A stretch of 55,288 nucleotides of DNA, taken from assembly GCA_028871815.1 (NCBI GenBank), contig JAGWMJ010000015.1, forward strand, positions 1-55,288, in the 5' to 3' direction. The translations under genes and the position numbers were made by a program. This stretch comes from Armatimonadota bacterium. GTDB taxonomy: Bacteria > Armatimonadota > Chthonomonadetes > Chthonomonadales > Chthonomonadaceae. The notes under the pieces are model-generated. The model made no database searches and was not told the origin of the DNA. It worked only from the letters and a program-made list of their open reading frames with translations. Shown here piece by piece: positions 43,706 through 52,453 of the stretch (the first letter of the stretch is position 1; every line of letters begins with the position of its first letter).

Positions 43706-44112
43706 CGGCCAGAGCCGAGCCCCGGCGCCTTCAGCTCGACGGGCATCCAATCCTCGCGCTGGCGGCATCACCGTTGCGCCAGTCGCGCGAAGGAAGTCTG
43801 CAATTTAGTGCGGTTGCGCCGCTCACCCGCGGAACCGCGATTGTTCGCTTTGCCGGCGTTCCGTGAATTGATTCCCTGTCCGCAGCCACCACGCCACCGC
43901 CTTTCCTGCGCGGTCGCAGGCACCGGGTCGGCGGCGCCGTCCACGTAGATCCGGATTCATGCGGCGTGTCGTGCCAGTTCGTTGTGCGCGAGCCTCATTA
44001 TTACGTGCGATACTTCCTATAGTACCGAAAAAGTTTGCTCGATTGCCTGTGGGGACGCAACTTCTTAACAAGTTCGCAGCTTAGACTCGTAGAACTCATT
44101 CGGAGGGAGAAG

Positions 44113-44586
44113 ATGACCTGCCTCTTCAACCAGCGTACGCCATGTAATGCCGCGTTGGCCATCTTGGGGAGTGGTCGCGCTGCAGATCAGGCGGCAACGG
44201 GCCTTGTCGAATCCAGCCGCGGGGTGCTTACGGACGGCCGGCGTAAGCTTGGTCTCGAGTTCGGCGGTTATAGCCGTGGAGACGGGGCGCAGGTCGTCCT
44301 TGTCGCACTGCGGGTGCAGTTAGAACAGGCCTGCCAGGTAGCCGCCGTCTCACGCTGCTCCTGTGCGGCGGATGCGCGAAACAGCACCGATGATGTGGTT
44401 GCTCTCAAGTCGACTGATCCTCGCCGGATGTTGCCAGCTATGCTGGCAAAGACATCGTTATCGCGCCATTGTTCGACGTGGTTACCAAACAAGTCTGTAT
44501 TATCGGCGAGGCTCGGGAATATGTCCAATCTGCAACGTTTTCAGGCGTGTTGTGTCAAAACGACTCGGGTATACTACCCGTTGTGA
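44113..44586 (+). pseudogene. Decayed N-terminal copy of the neighbouring sigma-like gene
   Basis: 157 codons after a strong GGAGGGAGA site. The translation aligns by eye with the intact gene directly downstream: LFNQRTPCNAALAILGSGRAADQAA versus VFDQRRVCAAALAALGTDSAADRAA-type spacing, then DGAQ versus DSAQ, and ALKSTDPRRM versus AIESGDPRQKM. After that, similarity fades and the frame ends without the C-terminal helix-turn-helix. A start codon, ribosome site and truncated 3' half suggest a former tandem duplicate. A short functional protein cannot be excluded. Confidence 0.6.
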
Positions 44587-44588
44587 CA
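44553..44588 (+). promoter_or_regulatory. Palindromic operator/promoter before the sigma-like gene
   Basis: CGGGTA-TAC-TACCCG (44566-44580) is a perfect 6-bp-arm palindrome that contains TATACT, a likely -10 box. It is enclosed by a larger inverted repeat: TGTCAAAACG (44553-44562) and CGTTGTGACA (44579-44588), 9 of 10 matching. A start near 44582 would leave a ~30-nt leader before GTG 44612. The layout suggests autoregulation, or a hairpin ending the decayed upstream copy. Confidence 0.45.
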
Positions 44589-44611
44589 GTTTGCCGCCCG
44601 GGGGTGTGATC

Positions 44612-45298
44612 GTGACGAAAGTGTTCGACCAGCGTAGGGTCTGTGCGGCAGCGTTGGCCGCCTTAGGCACCGATAGCGCCGCGGATCGGGCGGCAAACGA
44701 CCTGAGCAGGGACATGTACCGTGTGATTTCTGCCTTTTACCGCCAACTCAATCAAACGTTTAGGGGAGAAGGTTCCGACGACTCCGCTCAGAAAGTCATA
44801 ATCACCCTATGGCAGCATATTCTGCGCGCCCGGCGGCTAGCGGCAGAGCTTACGTGCGAATTGCCGACACTCGATGTCGTTCTGGCAGCGGCGGAGTCGT
44901 GGCAGTGCCCCGGAGTCAAGACAGCAATTGAGTCCGGTGACCCTCGTCAGAAGATGGCCGCGACAGTTGTAAAGTTATCGTCATGGCCCTATTGGAGGCG
45001 GGTGGCTGTTAACCAATTGAGGCAGGACGCCAAGGACGGTCATGGTGTGGCACAATTGGATCCGATGGTGGCCGAGGCGCTGCCGGACGACAGGAACCAG
45101 CGGGCGCTTACGGAAGTCGAGACGCGCGTGGATCTGGAGCCCGTGATGAATCAGTTCGACACACGAACTCGAGCGCTGCTGCGGATGGTCATGGCCGGCT
45201 GGTCAGACTCTGAGATCGCCCGCGCGATCAATGTCGACCGGAGTACAGTCGGTCGGAGACTCCGCAGATTGAGACTGATGTTTCCGTGGCTGGAGTAG
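44612..45298 (+). CDS. Divergent ECF-like sigma factor / helix-turn-helix protein
   Basis: 228 residues from GTG 44612, with GGGGGTG six bases upstream. The N-terminal half resembles a weakly conserved sigma region 2: SDDSAQKVIITLWQHI in the place of the DAEDLVQ helix, and PYWRRVAVNQLRQDAKDG in the place of the -10 binding helix. After an acidic linker (ALPDDRNQRALTEVETRVD), the C-terminus has a clear region-4-like helix-turn-helix: TRALLRMVMAG, then WSDSEIARAINVDRSTVGRR. No anti-sigma gene is adjacent. It could also be a sigma-like phage- or element-borne regulator. It sits between two decayed relatives, which marks an unstable locus. Confidence 0.65.
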   Translation: MTKVFDQRRVCAAALAALGTDSAADRAANDLSRDMYRVISAFYRQLNQTFRGEGSDDSAQKVIITLWQHILRARRLAAELTCELPTLDVVLAAAESWQCPGVKTAIESGDPRQKMAATVVKLSSWPYWRRVAVNQLRQDAKDGHGVAQLDPMVAEALPDDRNQRALTEVETRVDLEPVMNQFDTRTRALLRMVMAGWSDSEIARAINVDRSTVGRRLRRLRLMFPWLE

Positions 45299-45432
45299 CA
45301 TGGCTCGGCGCCTGGTACCGCTGCGGCGTAGCTTTCAGATCGATCCGATCGGCACTCGGTCTCGCCGGTCGGGTGCTTTTGTTGGCGTCGCAGACTAGTG
45401 GTGCAAGGATCAAGTGACAGGCGCTGTACCTC

Positions 45433-46083
45433 GTGAATGCACACGCCACACGGTTAGTTCTTAGGGCGTCGAACGCTATTGCAACAGGTTGGAGCACCGA
45501 AGTCGAGCAGAATCGCGTTGCAGCCGCAGTCGCCTCCGCGGTCGGAATGCACGTGGACCGCCTCCACGCGTCGTGGTGCCAGGCGGATCGGCATCATGCG
45601 GTTATAAAAGGCGATGGCAGCTTGGACCGTGAACCGCACGTCCGGTCAGAGGGTGCTGGCTACTGGATAGCTACGTGGCGTCGATCGCTACTGTATCGCT
45701 GGCGGCTGAGACTGGGATGGCGGCACGCCTACTTGCGCCACGCCAGCCCTCCGACCCGAAACTGACGGTGATTGCCATAACGGTCTATTGCTGTAGCTGT
45801 GCCTTAGTGGGCCACCGCTGCCTGGAAGAGGATGGCAGCGGCCCAAGCTTGTTAGTGTGATGCCAGCAGGTCGGCAGCCATGGCAGAAGAGCATACGAAC
45901 GGTGGAAACCACAGCGAGACCGAGCCAAACGTCGCTGTTAGCACGTGGATCGACGGGCAAACGAACCCGGATCGGGGCCGCCTCGCGCTGCTCTGCCAGG
46001 GCGTACCGTGCACGAAATCGGTACGCAGCTCAAGATCGACGGGGCGACCGTGTGTCACACGCTCACACGCCTCGCCCGCAGCC
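45433..46083 (+). pseudogene. Third, frameshifted remnant of the sigma-like family
   Basis: Pieces in different frames recall the intact gene at 44612. In frame from 45433: HVDRLHASWCQADRHHAVIKGDG resembles the LDVVLAAAESW...AIESGDP region, and YWIATWRRSLLYRWR resembles PYWRRVAVNQLR. From ~45880, TNPDRGRLALLCQG matches the helix before the HTH, and a shift into the next frame gives VHEIGTQLKIDGATVCHTL, a good match to SEIARAINVDRSTVGRR. At least two frame changes are needed, so it should not be functional. The rest of 45299-46213 shows no other gene. Confidence 0.5.
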
Positions 46084-46213
46084 TAACGCGCTCGTCGCCG
46101 GACAGGCGTTCACCGAGACTCGCCCGGTTGAGTTCTACAGGCGCTCCGCGTAGTCTGTGGGGCACCCGCTTCGTCCTGCTTCCCCAGTGTGCAGCATTTC
46201 ACTCCCGCTTGGG

Positions 46214-46242
46214 TTGAATAGTAGATATCTATATCGTATTAT
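46214..46242 (+). promoter_or_regulatory. Promoter of the heme operon with a palindrome in the spacer
   Basis: TTGAAT (46214-46219), a 17-bp spacer, TATTAT (46237-46242). The spacer contains the perfect 10-bp palindrome TAGATATCTA (46222-46231). A regulator bound there would lie between the -35 and -10 boxes, the usual position for MerR-type activators or a simple repressor. The leader to ATG 46282 is ~33 nt and contains AGGAG. Confidence 0.65.
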
Positions 46243-46281
46243 AAAGTGTCCGCCTGCCGAGATCCTGAGGAGCGTTGAGTT

Positions 46282-47355
46282 ATGCTGGACGTCAATCAAC
46301 GGCCGTTGATGGCCTATTGGGAAGTTACGCGCGCCTGTGAGCTCTCGTGCCGGCACTGCCGCGCAGAGGCCAATCCGAGCCGACACCCGAACGAACTTAC
46401 CATGGACGAAGGGATCAAGCTGCTGGATGACATGACCGGCTTCGGATCACCGCTGCCACACCTGGTCTTCACCGGGGGCGACCCGCTCAACCGTCCCGAC
46501 CTCTGGGACCTTATCGAGGCGGCACGATCTCGAGGATTCATAACCGCGATAACGCCGAGTGGTACGCCGAAGTTGAACGCAGGCATCGTGAAACAGTTTG
46601 CTACCGCCGGCATCTGGATGATGGCCTTGAGCATCGATGGATCATGCGCTGCTCGGCACGATGGGATTCGGATGATCGACGGCAGCTTCGCGCGGACGGT
46701 TGATGCTGCGGGCTGGGCGCGCGCTGCCGGACTGCCGCTTCAGGTGAACACCCTGATCTGCGAGCAGACGGCCGACGACCTGCCGTCGATCTACCGGCTG
46801 ATCCAGAATCTCGGCGCGGCGCGATGGAGCCTGTTCTTCCTCATCCAGGTTGGACGGGGCAAGGCGCTTGCTGAAGTTACGCCGGAGCGCAGCGAACAGA
46901 TCATGGAATGGGTGCTGGCACGGGCGGATGAGGGCCGGATGGATATTAAAACCACCGAGGCGCCGCACTACCGGCGTATGGCTCTGCAGCACCGAGAGGA
47001 CTCCGGCGACGAACCCGTGCGGAGCGTAAGAAACGGATTCGGCATCCGCGATGGAAGCGGAATCCTCTTTGTATCTCACACGGGAGATGTCTATCCCGCT
47101 GGATTCCTTCCAGTCAATTCTGGTAATGTGCGAGATGGAAACATCGTGGAGATCTACCGGAACTCGCGCACGTTCCGCCAACTGCGCGATCCCGCCCTTC
47201 TGAAGGGCAAATGCGGCCGGTGCGAATATCGCCGCATCTGTGGCGGCAGCCGCGCGCGGGCTTACGCGCATACCGGTGACATGCTGCAAAGTGACCCTCT
47301 GTGCCCCTATCAGCCGCAGCGCATCCATGCATCACAACCCATAATGGTCGGCTAG
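46282..47355 (+). CDS. AhbD-like radical SAM/SPASM protein, candidate coproheme decarboxylase
   Basis: 357 residues. The radical SAM cluster motif is C-x3-C-x2-C (Cys19, 23, 26, in ACELSCRHCRAEA), followed by FTGGDPLNRPD (GGE-like) and LSIDG. The C-terminal SPASM-type tail has KGKCGRCEYRRICGG and DPLCPY, closely resembling the tail of AhbD heme synthases (and TIGR04053 proteins). AhbD decarboxylates Fe-coproporphyrin III to heme. It opens an operon with hemE, hemY and hemH, whose product by the coproporphyrin route is exactly that substrate, and no ChdC/HemQ gene is in the window. Function is therefore a strong inference, not proof; a peptide-modifying SPASM enzyme is the alternative. AGGAG nine bases before the ATG. 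Confidence 0.8.
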   Translation: MLDVNQRPLMAYWEVTRACELSCRHCRAEANPSRHPNELTMDEGIKLLDDMTGFGSPLPHLVFTGGDPLNRPDLWDLIEAARSRGFITAITPSGTPKLNAGIVKQFATAGIWMMALSIDGSCAARHDGIRMIDGSFARTVDAAGWARAAGLPLQVNTLICEQTADDLPSIYRLIQNLGAARWSLFFLIQVGRGKALAEVTPERSEQIMEWVLARADEGRMDIKTTEAPHYRRMALQHREDSGDEPVRSVRNGFGIRDGSGILFVSHTGDVYPAGFLPVNSGNVRDGNIVEIYRNSRTFRQLRDPALLKGKCGRCEYRRICGGSRARAYAHTGDMLQSDPLCPYQPQRIHASQPIMVG

Positions 47356-47397
47356 CCATCCGAGGCGTGCGCTCGCCGGTCGCAGAATACCGATCTA

Positions 47398-48429
47398 TTG
47401 ACCCTCTTTAACAACAGGCTGCTTGCTGCGTGCGCGGGCCAGCCGACAGATTGTACGCCGATCTGGCTGATGCGCCAGGCTGGCCGCTACCAGCCCGAGT
47501 ACCGGGCACTTCGTGAGAAGTACACGATGATGGAGTTGTGTACCACGCCCGAGCTGGCCGCAGAGGTTACCCTTGCGCCGCTGAGGCGCTTCGATCTGGA
47601 TGCCGCGATCCTGTTCTCGGATCTGACGCTCCCATTTACGCCCATGGGCGCGCCATTCCAGCTCAAGGAAGGGCAGGGGCCCGTGGTTGAGACGCCGATC
47701 CGCACGCCCGCCGATGTCAATCGCCTGCGCTGCATTCAGCCGGACCAGGACCTTGCGTTTGCGCTGGAAACCATCCGCCTGCTTCGTCCGGCGCTCAACG
47801 TGCCGTTGGTTGGTTTCACCGGCGCTCCGTTTACCATGGCGGCCTACCTGATTGAAGGCAGCGGTGTCCGCGACTGTCCGACAACACGGGCATTCATGCT
47901 GGCCGAGCCTGGCGCATGGCACGCTCTCATGGAGGTGCTGGTCGAGAACGCCGCCCGGTACCTCGAAGCCCAGGTGCAGGCGGGAGTACAAGCCGTGCAG
48001 TTATTCGACAGCTGGGTTGGCGCGCTATCGCCGGATACCTACCGGTCATACCTGCTGCCCCACATGCAGCGCCTCTTCCAGCGCCTCAAGCTATGCCGGA
48101 TACCGGTGATCCATTTTGGCACGGGCACGGCGACACTACTCGAGGTTATGCGCGAGGCGGGCGGCGATGTGATCTCGGTCGACTGGCGGATTCCGCTCGA
48201 TGATGCATGGAGGCGGATCGGCGCCGATCGCGCCATCCAGGGGAATCTCGATCCTGTTGCCTTGCTGGCGCCACGCGAAGTCCTGCTGGATCAAACGCGA
48301 CTGGTTCTGAAGCGGGCGGCCGGCAGGCCAGGCCACATCTTCAACCTGGGACACGGGCTGCTGCCTGCCACACCCATCGAGAGCGTACAGTTACTCGTGG
48401 ATACCGTTCATGAGGAGAGTGCCGCATGA
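47398..48429 (+). CDS. hemE: Uroporphyrinogen decarboxylase
   Basis: 343 residues, the family length. Decarboxylates uroporphyrinogen III to coproporphyrinogen III. The N-terminal signature PIWLMRQAGRYQPEYR and the second signature region GFTGAPFTMAAYLIEG are present, as are LFSDLTLPF and FNLGHGLLP. The TTG start has no clear ribosome site; it lies 42 bases after the radical SAM gene. The stop overlaps the hemY ATG (ATGA). Confidence 0.96.
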   Translation: MTLFNNRLLAACAGQPTDCTPIWLMRQAGRYQPEYRALREKYTMMELCTTPELAAEVTLAPLRRFDLDAAILFSDLTLPFTPMGAPFQLKEGQGPVVETPIRTPADVNRLRCIQPDQDLAFALETIRLLRPALNVPLVGFTGAPFTMAAYLIEGSGVRDCPTTRAFMLAEPGAWHALMEVLVENAARYLEAQVQAGVQAVQLFDSWVGALSPDTYRSYLLPHMQRLFQRLKLCRIPVIHFGTGTATLLEVMREAGGDVISVDWRIPLDDAWRRIGADRAIQGNLDPVALLAPREVLLDQTRLVLKRAAGRPGHIFNLGHGLLPATPIESVQLLVDTVHEESAA

Positions 48430-49868
48430 GCGCGCGGCACGTACTGATCGTAGGCGGTGGCATAACGGGCATGGCCGCTGCCTTTTACCTTGAGCGCGCG
48501 GCTGCCGATCGCGGCGTGCCGATCGCGATTACGCTTGTGGAGGCAAGCGATCGGCTGGGCGGCAAGCTCGGCACGCTGCAGCACGACGGGATGCTGATCG
48601 ATATTGGGCCCGACTCGTTCACGGCGCACAAACCCGCGGCTGCGGCGCTCTGCCGGGAGTTGGGCATGGAAGCTGACCTGGTATCGCCCATTGCGACGCG
48701 ATTCTCGCTGCTCTTCGGCAACAGGCTCTATCCGGTTCCACACGAGCTGGTTTCGCTTGCGCCTTCGCGTCCGGAGGCTATTTTGAAGGCGGGCTTCCTG
48801 TCCGTGGCGGGAAAGGCACGCGCTCTAGCCGAGGGCGCTATTCCGGCTCGCGGCGATGTTGAGGATGAGTCACTCGGCTCGTTCATGCGCCGGCGTTTTG
48901 GCGACGAGTTTGCCGTGCGTTTTGTCGAGCCACTGCTGGGTGGCGTGCACGCCGGCGATCCGGAGAAGATGAGCATGGCAGCCATCTACCCATCGTTTTG
49001 GCAGATGGAGAAGGAGTTTGGCAGCATCTCCCGCGCGCTGCTTTCCCGGCGGTTGAGCCGATCGGGCACGGTAGAGACCTCGCCAAGGTCACCATTTGTT
49101 GCCCTTCGGGGCGGCATGCAGAGCCTTGTCGACCGTCTCCGGGAGCGTTTGAGTGAAACGCAAATCGTGGAACGGGCCACGCTCTGTGGGCTCGGCGTGG
49201 AACCTGGTGGCCGCTATGCATGCAGGCTCTCCACCGGTGAGTCGCTCTGCGCAGATGCCGTGATTCTGGCGGTGCCCGCAGCGGTGTCCGCGCCGCTGGT
49301 CGCGCCGCTTTCCAGAAACGCCGCCGACCTGTTATCCGGCATCCAATACGCCTCCACGGCGGTGGTCAGCCTTGCCTGGCGTACCGAACACCTCCCGAGG
49401 CCGCTCGACGGCTCCGGTTTCCTCGTCCCGCGCAGCCAACAGACAGCGATCACCGGCTGCACGTTCACCAGCAGCAAGTGGCCGGACCGGTGTTCGGCAG
49501 GTACCACACTCGTACGTGCTTTTGCCGGCTCTGACGGCCCTGGCGAAACGATCACGGATCTCAGCGACGACGACCTGGTGATGGCCGTCCGCAGGGATCT
49601 GTCGACGATACTGGGTATCGGCGCGGATCCTACGTTCTGCCGTGTTAACCGCTGGCCGCAGGCGATGCCGCAATATACGGTCGGGCATTTGAAGCGGGTC
49701 GAGGCGATCGAGTTGGCGCTCGCCCGGTTTCCGGGGCTCATCCTCGCGGGCTCGTCGTACCGCGGCGCCGGCATACCCGACTGTATACGCCAGGCGGCTG
49801 ACGCCGCGGCTGCCGCGTTGCGTGCCTGCAGCGAGCCTGCCCGTGCACGGGCAGGCACATCGGCATAG
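48426..49868 (+). CDS. hemY: Coproporphyrinogen/protoporphyrinogen III oxidase, HemY type
   Basis: 480 residues, FAD-dependent. N-terminal dinucleotide-binding VLIVGGGITGMAAAFYLE, then EASDRLGGKLGT and IDIGPDSFTAHKP; the C-terminal half has WPQAMPQYTVGH and GLILAGSSYRGAGIPDCIRQ, the family FAD-binding end. Oxidises coproporphyrinogen III to coproporphyrin III in the coproporphyrin-dependent route (CgoX), or protoporphyrinogen IX in the classical route. Absence of hemF/hemN in the operon and the HemH type favour the former. Confidence 0.93.
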   Translation: MSARHVLIVGGGITGMAAAFYLERAAADRGVPIAITLVEASDRLGGKLGTLQHDGMLIDIGPDSFTAHKPAAAALCRELGMEADLVSPIATRFSLLFGNRLYPVPHELVSLAPSRPEAILKAGFLSVAGKARALAEGAIPARGDVEDESLGSFMRRRFGDEFAVRFVEPLLGGVHAGDPEKMSMAAIYPSFWQMEKEFGSISRALLSRRLSRSGTVETSPRSPFVALRGGMQSLVDRLRERLSETQIVERATLCGLGVEPGGRYACRLSTGESLCADAVILAVPAAVSAPLVAPLSRNAADLLSGIQYASTAVVSLAWRTEHLPRPLDGSGFLVPRSQQTAITGCTFTSSKWPDRCSAGTTLVRAFAGSDGPGETITDLSDDDLVMAVRRDLSTILGIGADPTFCRVNRWPQAMPQYTVGHLKRVEAIELALARFPGLILAGSSYRGAGIPDCIRQAADAAAAALRACSEPARARAGTSA

Positions 49869-49885
49869 GTCTGGGAGAAAACGAA

Positions 49886-50896
49886 TTGAGTTATGACGCG
49901 CTGTTGTTCGTCTCGTTCGGCGGACCGGAAGGGCCGGCCGATGTGATGCCGTTCCTGCGGAACGTGGTTCGTGGAAGGAATGTTCCCGAGGAGCGCCTGC
50001 TCGAGGTGGCGGCGCACTATGGCCGTTTTGGCGGATGCAGCCCGATCAACCAGCAAAATCGCGACCTGATCGCTGCTCTGACGCGCGAGATGCAGCGCTA
50101 CGGAATGAATATGCCCATCTACTGGGGCAACCGCAACTGGAAGCCGTACGTTACCGACGCGGTTGCGCAGATGAAGTCGGATGGCATTCACCGCGCCATG
50201 GCGTTCGTCACCTCGGCATTCAGTTCATACTCGGGATGTCGCCAATACCTCGATAATATCAGCGACGCCGTGGCGCAGGCTGGGCATGGCGGCCCGCAAA
50301 TCGATAAGCTGCGCGTGTTCTACAACCATCCGTTGTTTATCCGTGCTGTCAGCGAGAATGTGGAGGCCGCACTGCAGCGCTTGCCCGCCTCGGTACGGTC
50401 CGGCGCACAGGTCCTCTATACCGCGCACAGCATTCCGATTTCGATGGCCGAAGGCTGCGACTATGCGCGCCAACTTCACGAGTCGTGCAGGTTGGTCTCC
50501 GAAGCTCTTGGGCGCACCGGGGATCGACTGGCATACCAGAGTCGCAGCGGCCCTCCGTCGCAGCCGTGGTTGGAGCCGGATGTTCTCGCAGCACTTCGCG
50601 ATGTCAAGAGCAGCAACACGTTTCAGAGCGTTGTAATTGCGCCAATTGGATTCGTTTCCGACCATATTGAGGTCCTGTTTGACCTGGATGTAGAGGCGCG
50701 ATCAGAATGTGACGAACTACAGCTTCCAATGGAACGCGCGGCGACGGTGAGCACCAATCCGAAGTTTGTCAGGATGATCCGCGAGTTGATCCAGGAGCGC
50801 ATGGAAGGTGTCCAGGCAAGGGCGACTCTGGGCGCATTCGGACCGGGTCCCGATCACTGCCTGCCGGATTGCTGTCCGGCGCCTCGGCGACCGTAA
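49886..50896 (+). CDS. hemH: Ferrochelatase (coproporphyrin type, with likely [2Fe-2S] cluster)
   Basis: 336 residues. Inserts Fe(II) into the porphyrin. Opening YDALLFVSFGGPEGPADVMPF and GGCSPINQQNR resemble actinobacterial coproporphyrin ferrochelatases (CpfC). Active-site His lies in YTAHSIP and the metal-binding Glu in FVSDHIEVLFDLD. Cys118 in SSYSGCRQY and three Cys at the C-terminus (CLPDCC) match the ligand positions of [2Fe-2S]-containing ferrochelatases. TTG start with GGGAG eight bases upstream, 17 bases after hemY. Confidence 0.94.
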   Translation: MSYDALLFVSFGGPEGPADVMPFLRNVVRGRNVPEERLLEVAAHYGRFGGCSPINQQNRDLIAALTREMQRYGMNMPIYWGNRNWKPYVTDAVAQMKSDGIHRAMAFVTSAFSSYSGCRQYLDNISDAVAQAGHGGPQIDKLRVFYNHPLFIRAVSENVEAALQRLPASVRSGAQVLYTAHSIPISMAEGCDYARQLHESCRLVSEALGRTGDRLAYQSRSGPPSQPWLEPDVLAALRDVKSSNTFQSVVIAPIGFVSDHIEVLFDLDVEARSECDELQLPMERAATVSTNPKFVRMIRELIQERMEGVQARATLGAFGPGPDHCLPDCCPAPRRP

Positions 50897-50943
50897 ACCG
50901 GTCACGGTAGCTCACGGCTGCAGCGCAGAACGGCGTAAGATGA

Positions 50944-50949
50944 TATAAT
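50944..50949 (+). promoter_or_regulatory. -10 box upstream of the beta-propeller gene
   Basis: A perfect TATAAT 112 bases before ATG 51062, with no good -35. The last three bases overlap an upstream ATG (50948), so that ATG cannot be the start if the promoter is real. CTGCAGCGC occurs as a direct repeat on both sides (50918 and 50952). Confidence 0.45.
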
Positions 50950-51061
50950 GCCTGCAGCGCCGCACAACTCCCCAGCCCCCGCTGCGCACGTTGATCCGAT
51001 CGTCAATTGCCCGGTTCGACGCCCGTCATGCAGCCTGCGTTTGCAGGTAGGGGGTATCGCG

Positions 51062-52402
51062 ATGAGATTCCTGCGCTTTTTGTTTGCGGCCGCTTTCGGC
51101 CTCTCCCTTTCCCTCTCAGCCGCTGCCCAGCTGAATCTCGCCTGGCGGCATACCTTCAGCTGGAACAACCTGAAGGAAGATGCCGCACAAGCGACGGCGT
51201 GGACCCCGCAGGGCGATCTCTACGTGGTGGGCTTTCACTATCCCCGCGACGGCGTGTACCTCCAGGTGATCAAGTACAACGCTGCGGGCGCCTACCAGTG
51301 GCGGCGCAGCTTCCCATCGCTGGCGTTTCTCACAGCCGGCCAATATCCGCAAATTGGAGTGGATAGCGCCGGCAACCTCATCGTTGCCGCTCAAAACCTC
51401 AACTCCTCCAGCACCTGGATGACGGTGCGCAAGTTCGCTCCAAACGGCGCCATACTCTGGAGCGATAACGTGTTTGGGCCACATGGCTACGTAGTTCCAG
51501 CCCAACTGGTGGTCGATTCGAAGGATAACGTCTATGTCGCCGCGACCGGTCTCGCCGGCCAACAGTCGAACTACACGTACAACGCCATTACCATCAAATA
51601 CAACGCGAGCGGTGTACGGCAGTGGTCGGCGGCCTATGATGGACCGCACGTGAACGCATCGGTCAACGGCATGGCCGTGGACTCGAACGGAAACGTGTTC
51701 GACCTGGTAACGGTGCTGAATGCACCCGACCCGGTGCGCATTGTCTCGTATTCGGCCTCGGGAGGTCGGATAGGCGTGACGGCGATCCATACCGGATCTG
51801 CAAGCCAGTTTTACGCCGGCCAGGCGATAGTCGCATCGGCGAACCGACTCCTGGTGCTGCTGGACAACAGTAATGCACCGGTTACCTCGGCGCTGGTCAG
51901 TTACACGATTGTGCCTGCCACCCCGGTCCTGCCGGTAAGGCTTAACGAGCAGTGGGTGAGCCACACGTCGAACCGGCTCTTCGGCCTGGCCGTGGATCGG
52001 GCAGGCGATGCTGCTGCCGCGGGTGTGGACAGCAGTGGTACGAATGCGAGCGCACTGGAGTGGGACAGCGCGGGCAAACAGATCTGGCGCCATAGCTTGG
52101 CCCTTACGCGAGGCGGCGGATACTGGAATTCCGTTGCGGTAACGCCATCCGGCGAAGTACTCTTGGTAGGAAGCGAGTATGCAACCACCACGCAGCAGGG
52201 CATCATCTTGATCATTGTGGCCGTATACTCGAGCAGTGGCGCACTCCTCGGCCATGCGATAGCATCTCAAGGGTCCGCATACCAGGCGGCGCACGGTTCG
52301 CTCTCGCCGGATGGCACGCGCCTCGCCGTTGTGGGACAGGAAGAGATTGCGGGCACTCCACTGATCGACCTCGCAGTGACGATGGCCTTCAACCTGTTTT
52401 GA
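51062..52402 (+). CDS. Secreted beta-propeller-like protein
   Basis: 446 residues from ATG 51062, with AGGGGG upstream; the frame extends to 50948, but that part is outside any homology and overlaps the promoter. Signal peptide MRFLRFLFAAAFGLSLSLSA ends at AAAQ. The mature protein is built of repeats of the type VDSAGNLIVAA, VDSKDNVYVAA, VDSNGNVFDL and VDRAGDAAAAG, each followed by a KYNASG or EWDSAGK turn, as in SBBP/NHL or PQQ-like beta-propellers; about six to seven blades. Function unknown, probably extracellular or periplasmic. Its first ~45 residues are shared with the next gene. Confidence 0.75.
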   Translation: MRFLRFLFAAAFGLSLSLSAAAQLNLAWRHTFSWNNLKEDAAQATAWTPQGDLYVVGFHYPRDGVYLQVIKYNAAGAYQWRRSFPSLAFLTAGQYPQIGVDSAGNLIVAAQNLNSSSTWMTVRKFAPNGAILWSDNVFGPHGYVVPAQLVVDSKDNVYVAATGLAGQQSNYTYNAITIKYNASGVRQWSAAYDGPHVNASVNGMAVDSNGNVFDLVTVLNAPDPVRIVSYSASGGRIGVTAIHTGSASQFYAGQAIVASANRLLVLLDNSNAPVTSALVSYTIVPATPVLPVRLNEQWVSHTSNRLFGLAVDRAGDAAAAGVDSSGTNASALEWDSAGKQIWRHSLALTRGGGYWNSVAVTPSGEVLLVGSEYATTTQQGIILIIVAVYSSSGALLGHAIASQGSAYQAAHGSLSPDGTRLAVVGQEEIAGTPLIDLAVTMAFNLF

Positions 52403-52453
52403 TCCGTCGCCGCAGTCACACGGCTTACTGTCCGGTTGGAGCGTAATACAATC

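Noticed and set aside
43682-43948. 88-codon ORF after the oxidoreductase
   Set aside because: Begins inside the perfect hairpin, and the product has no recognisable features.
50948-51061. N-terminal extension of the propeller gene to ATG 50948
   Set aside because: The ATG overlaps a TATAAT box and the extension hides a good signal peptide beginning at 51062.
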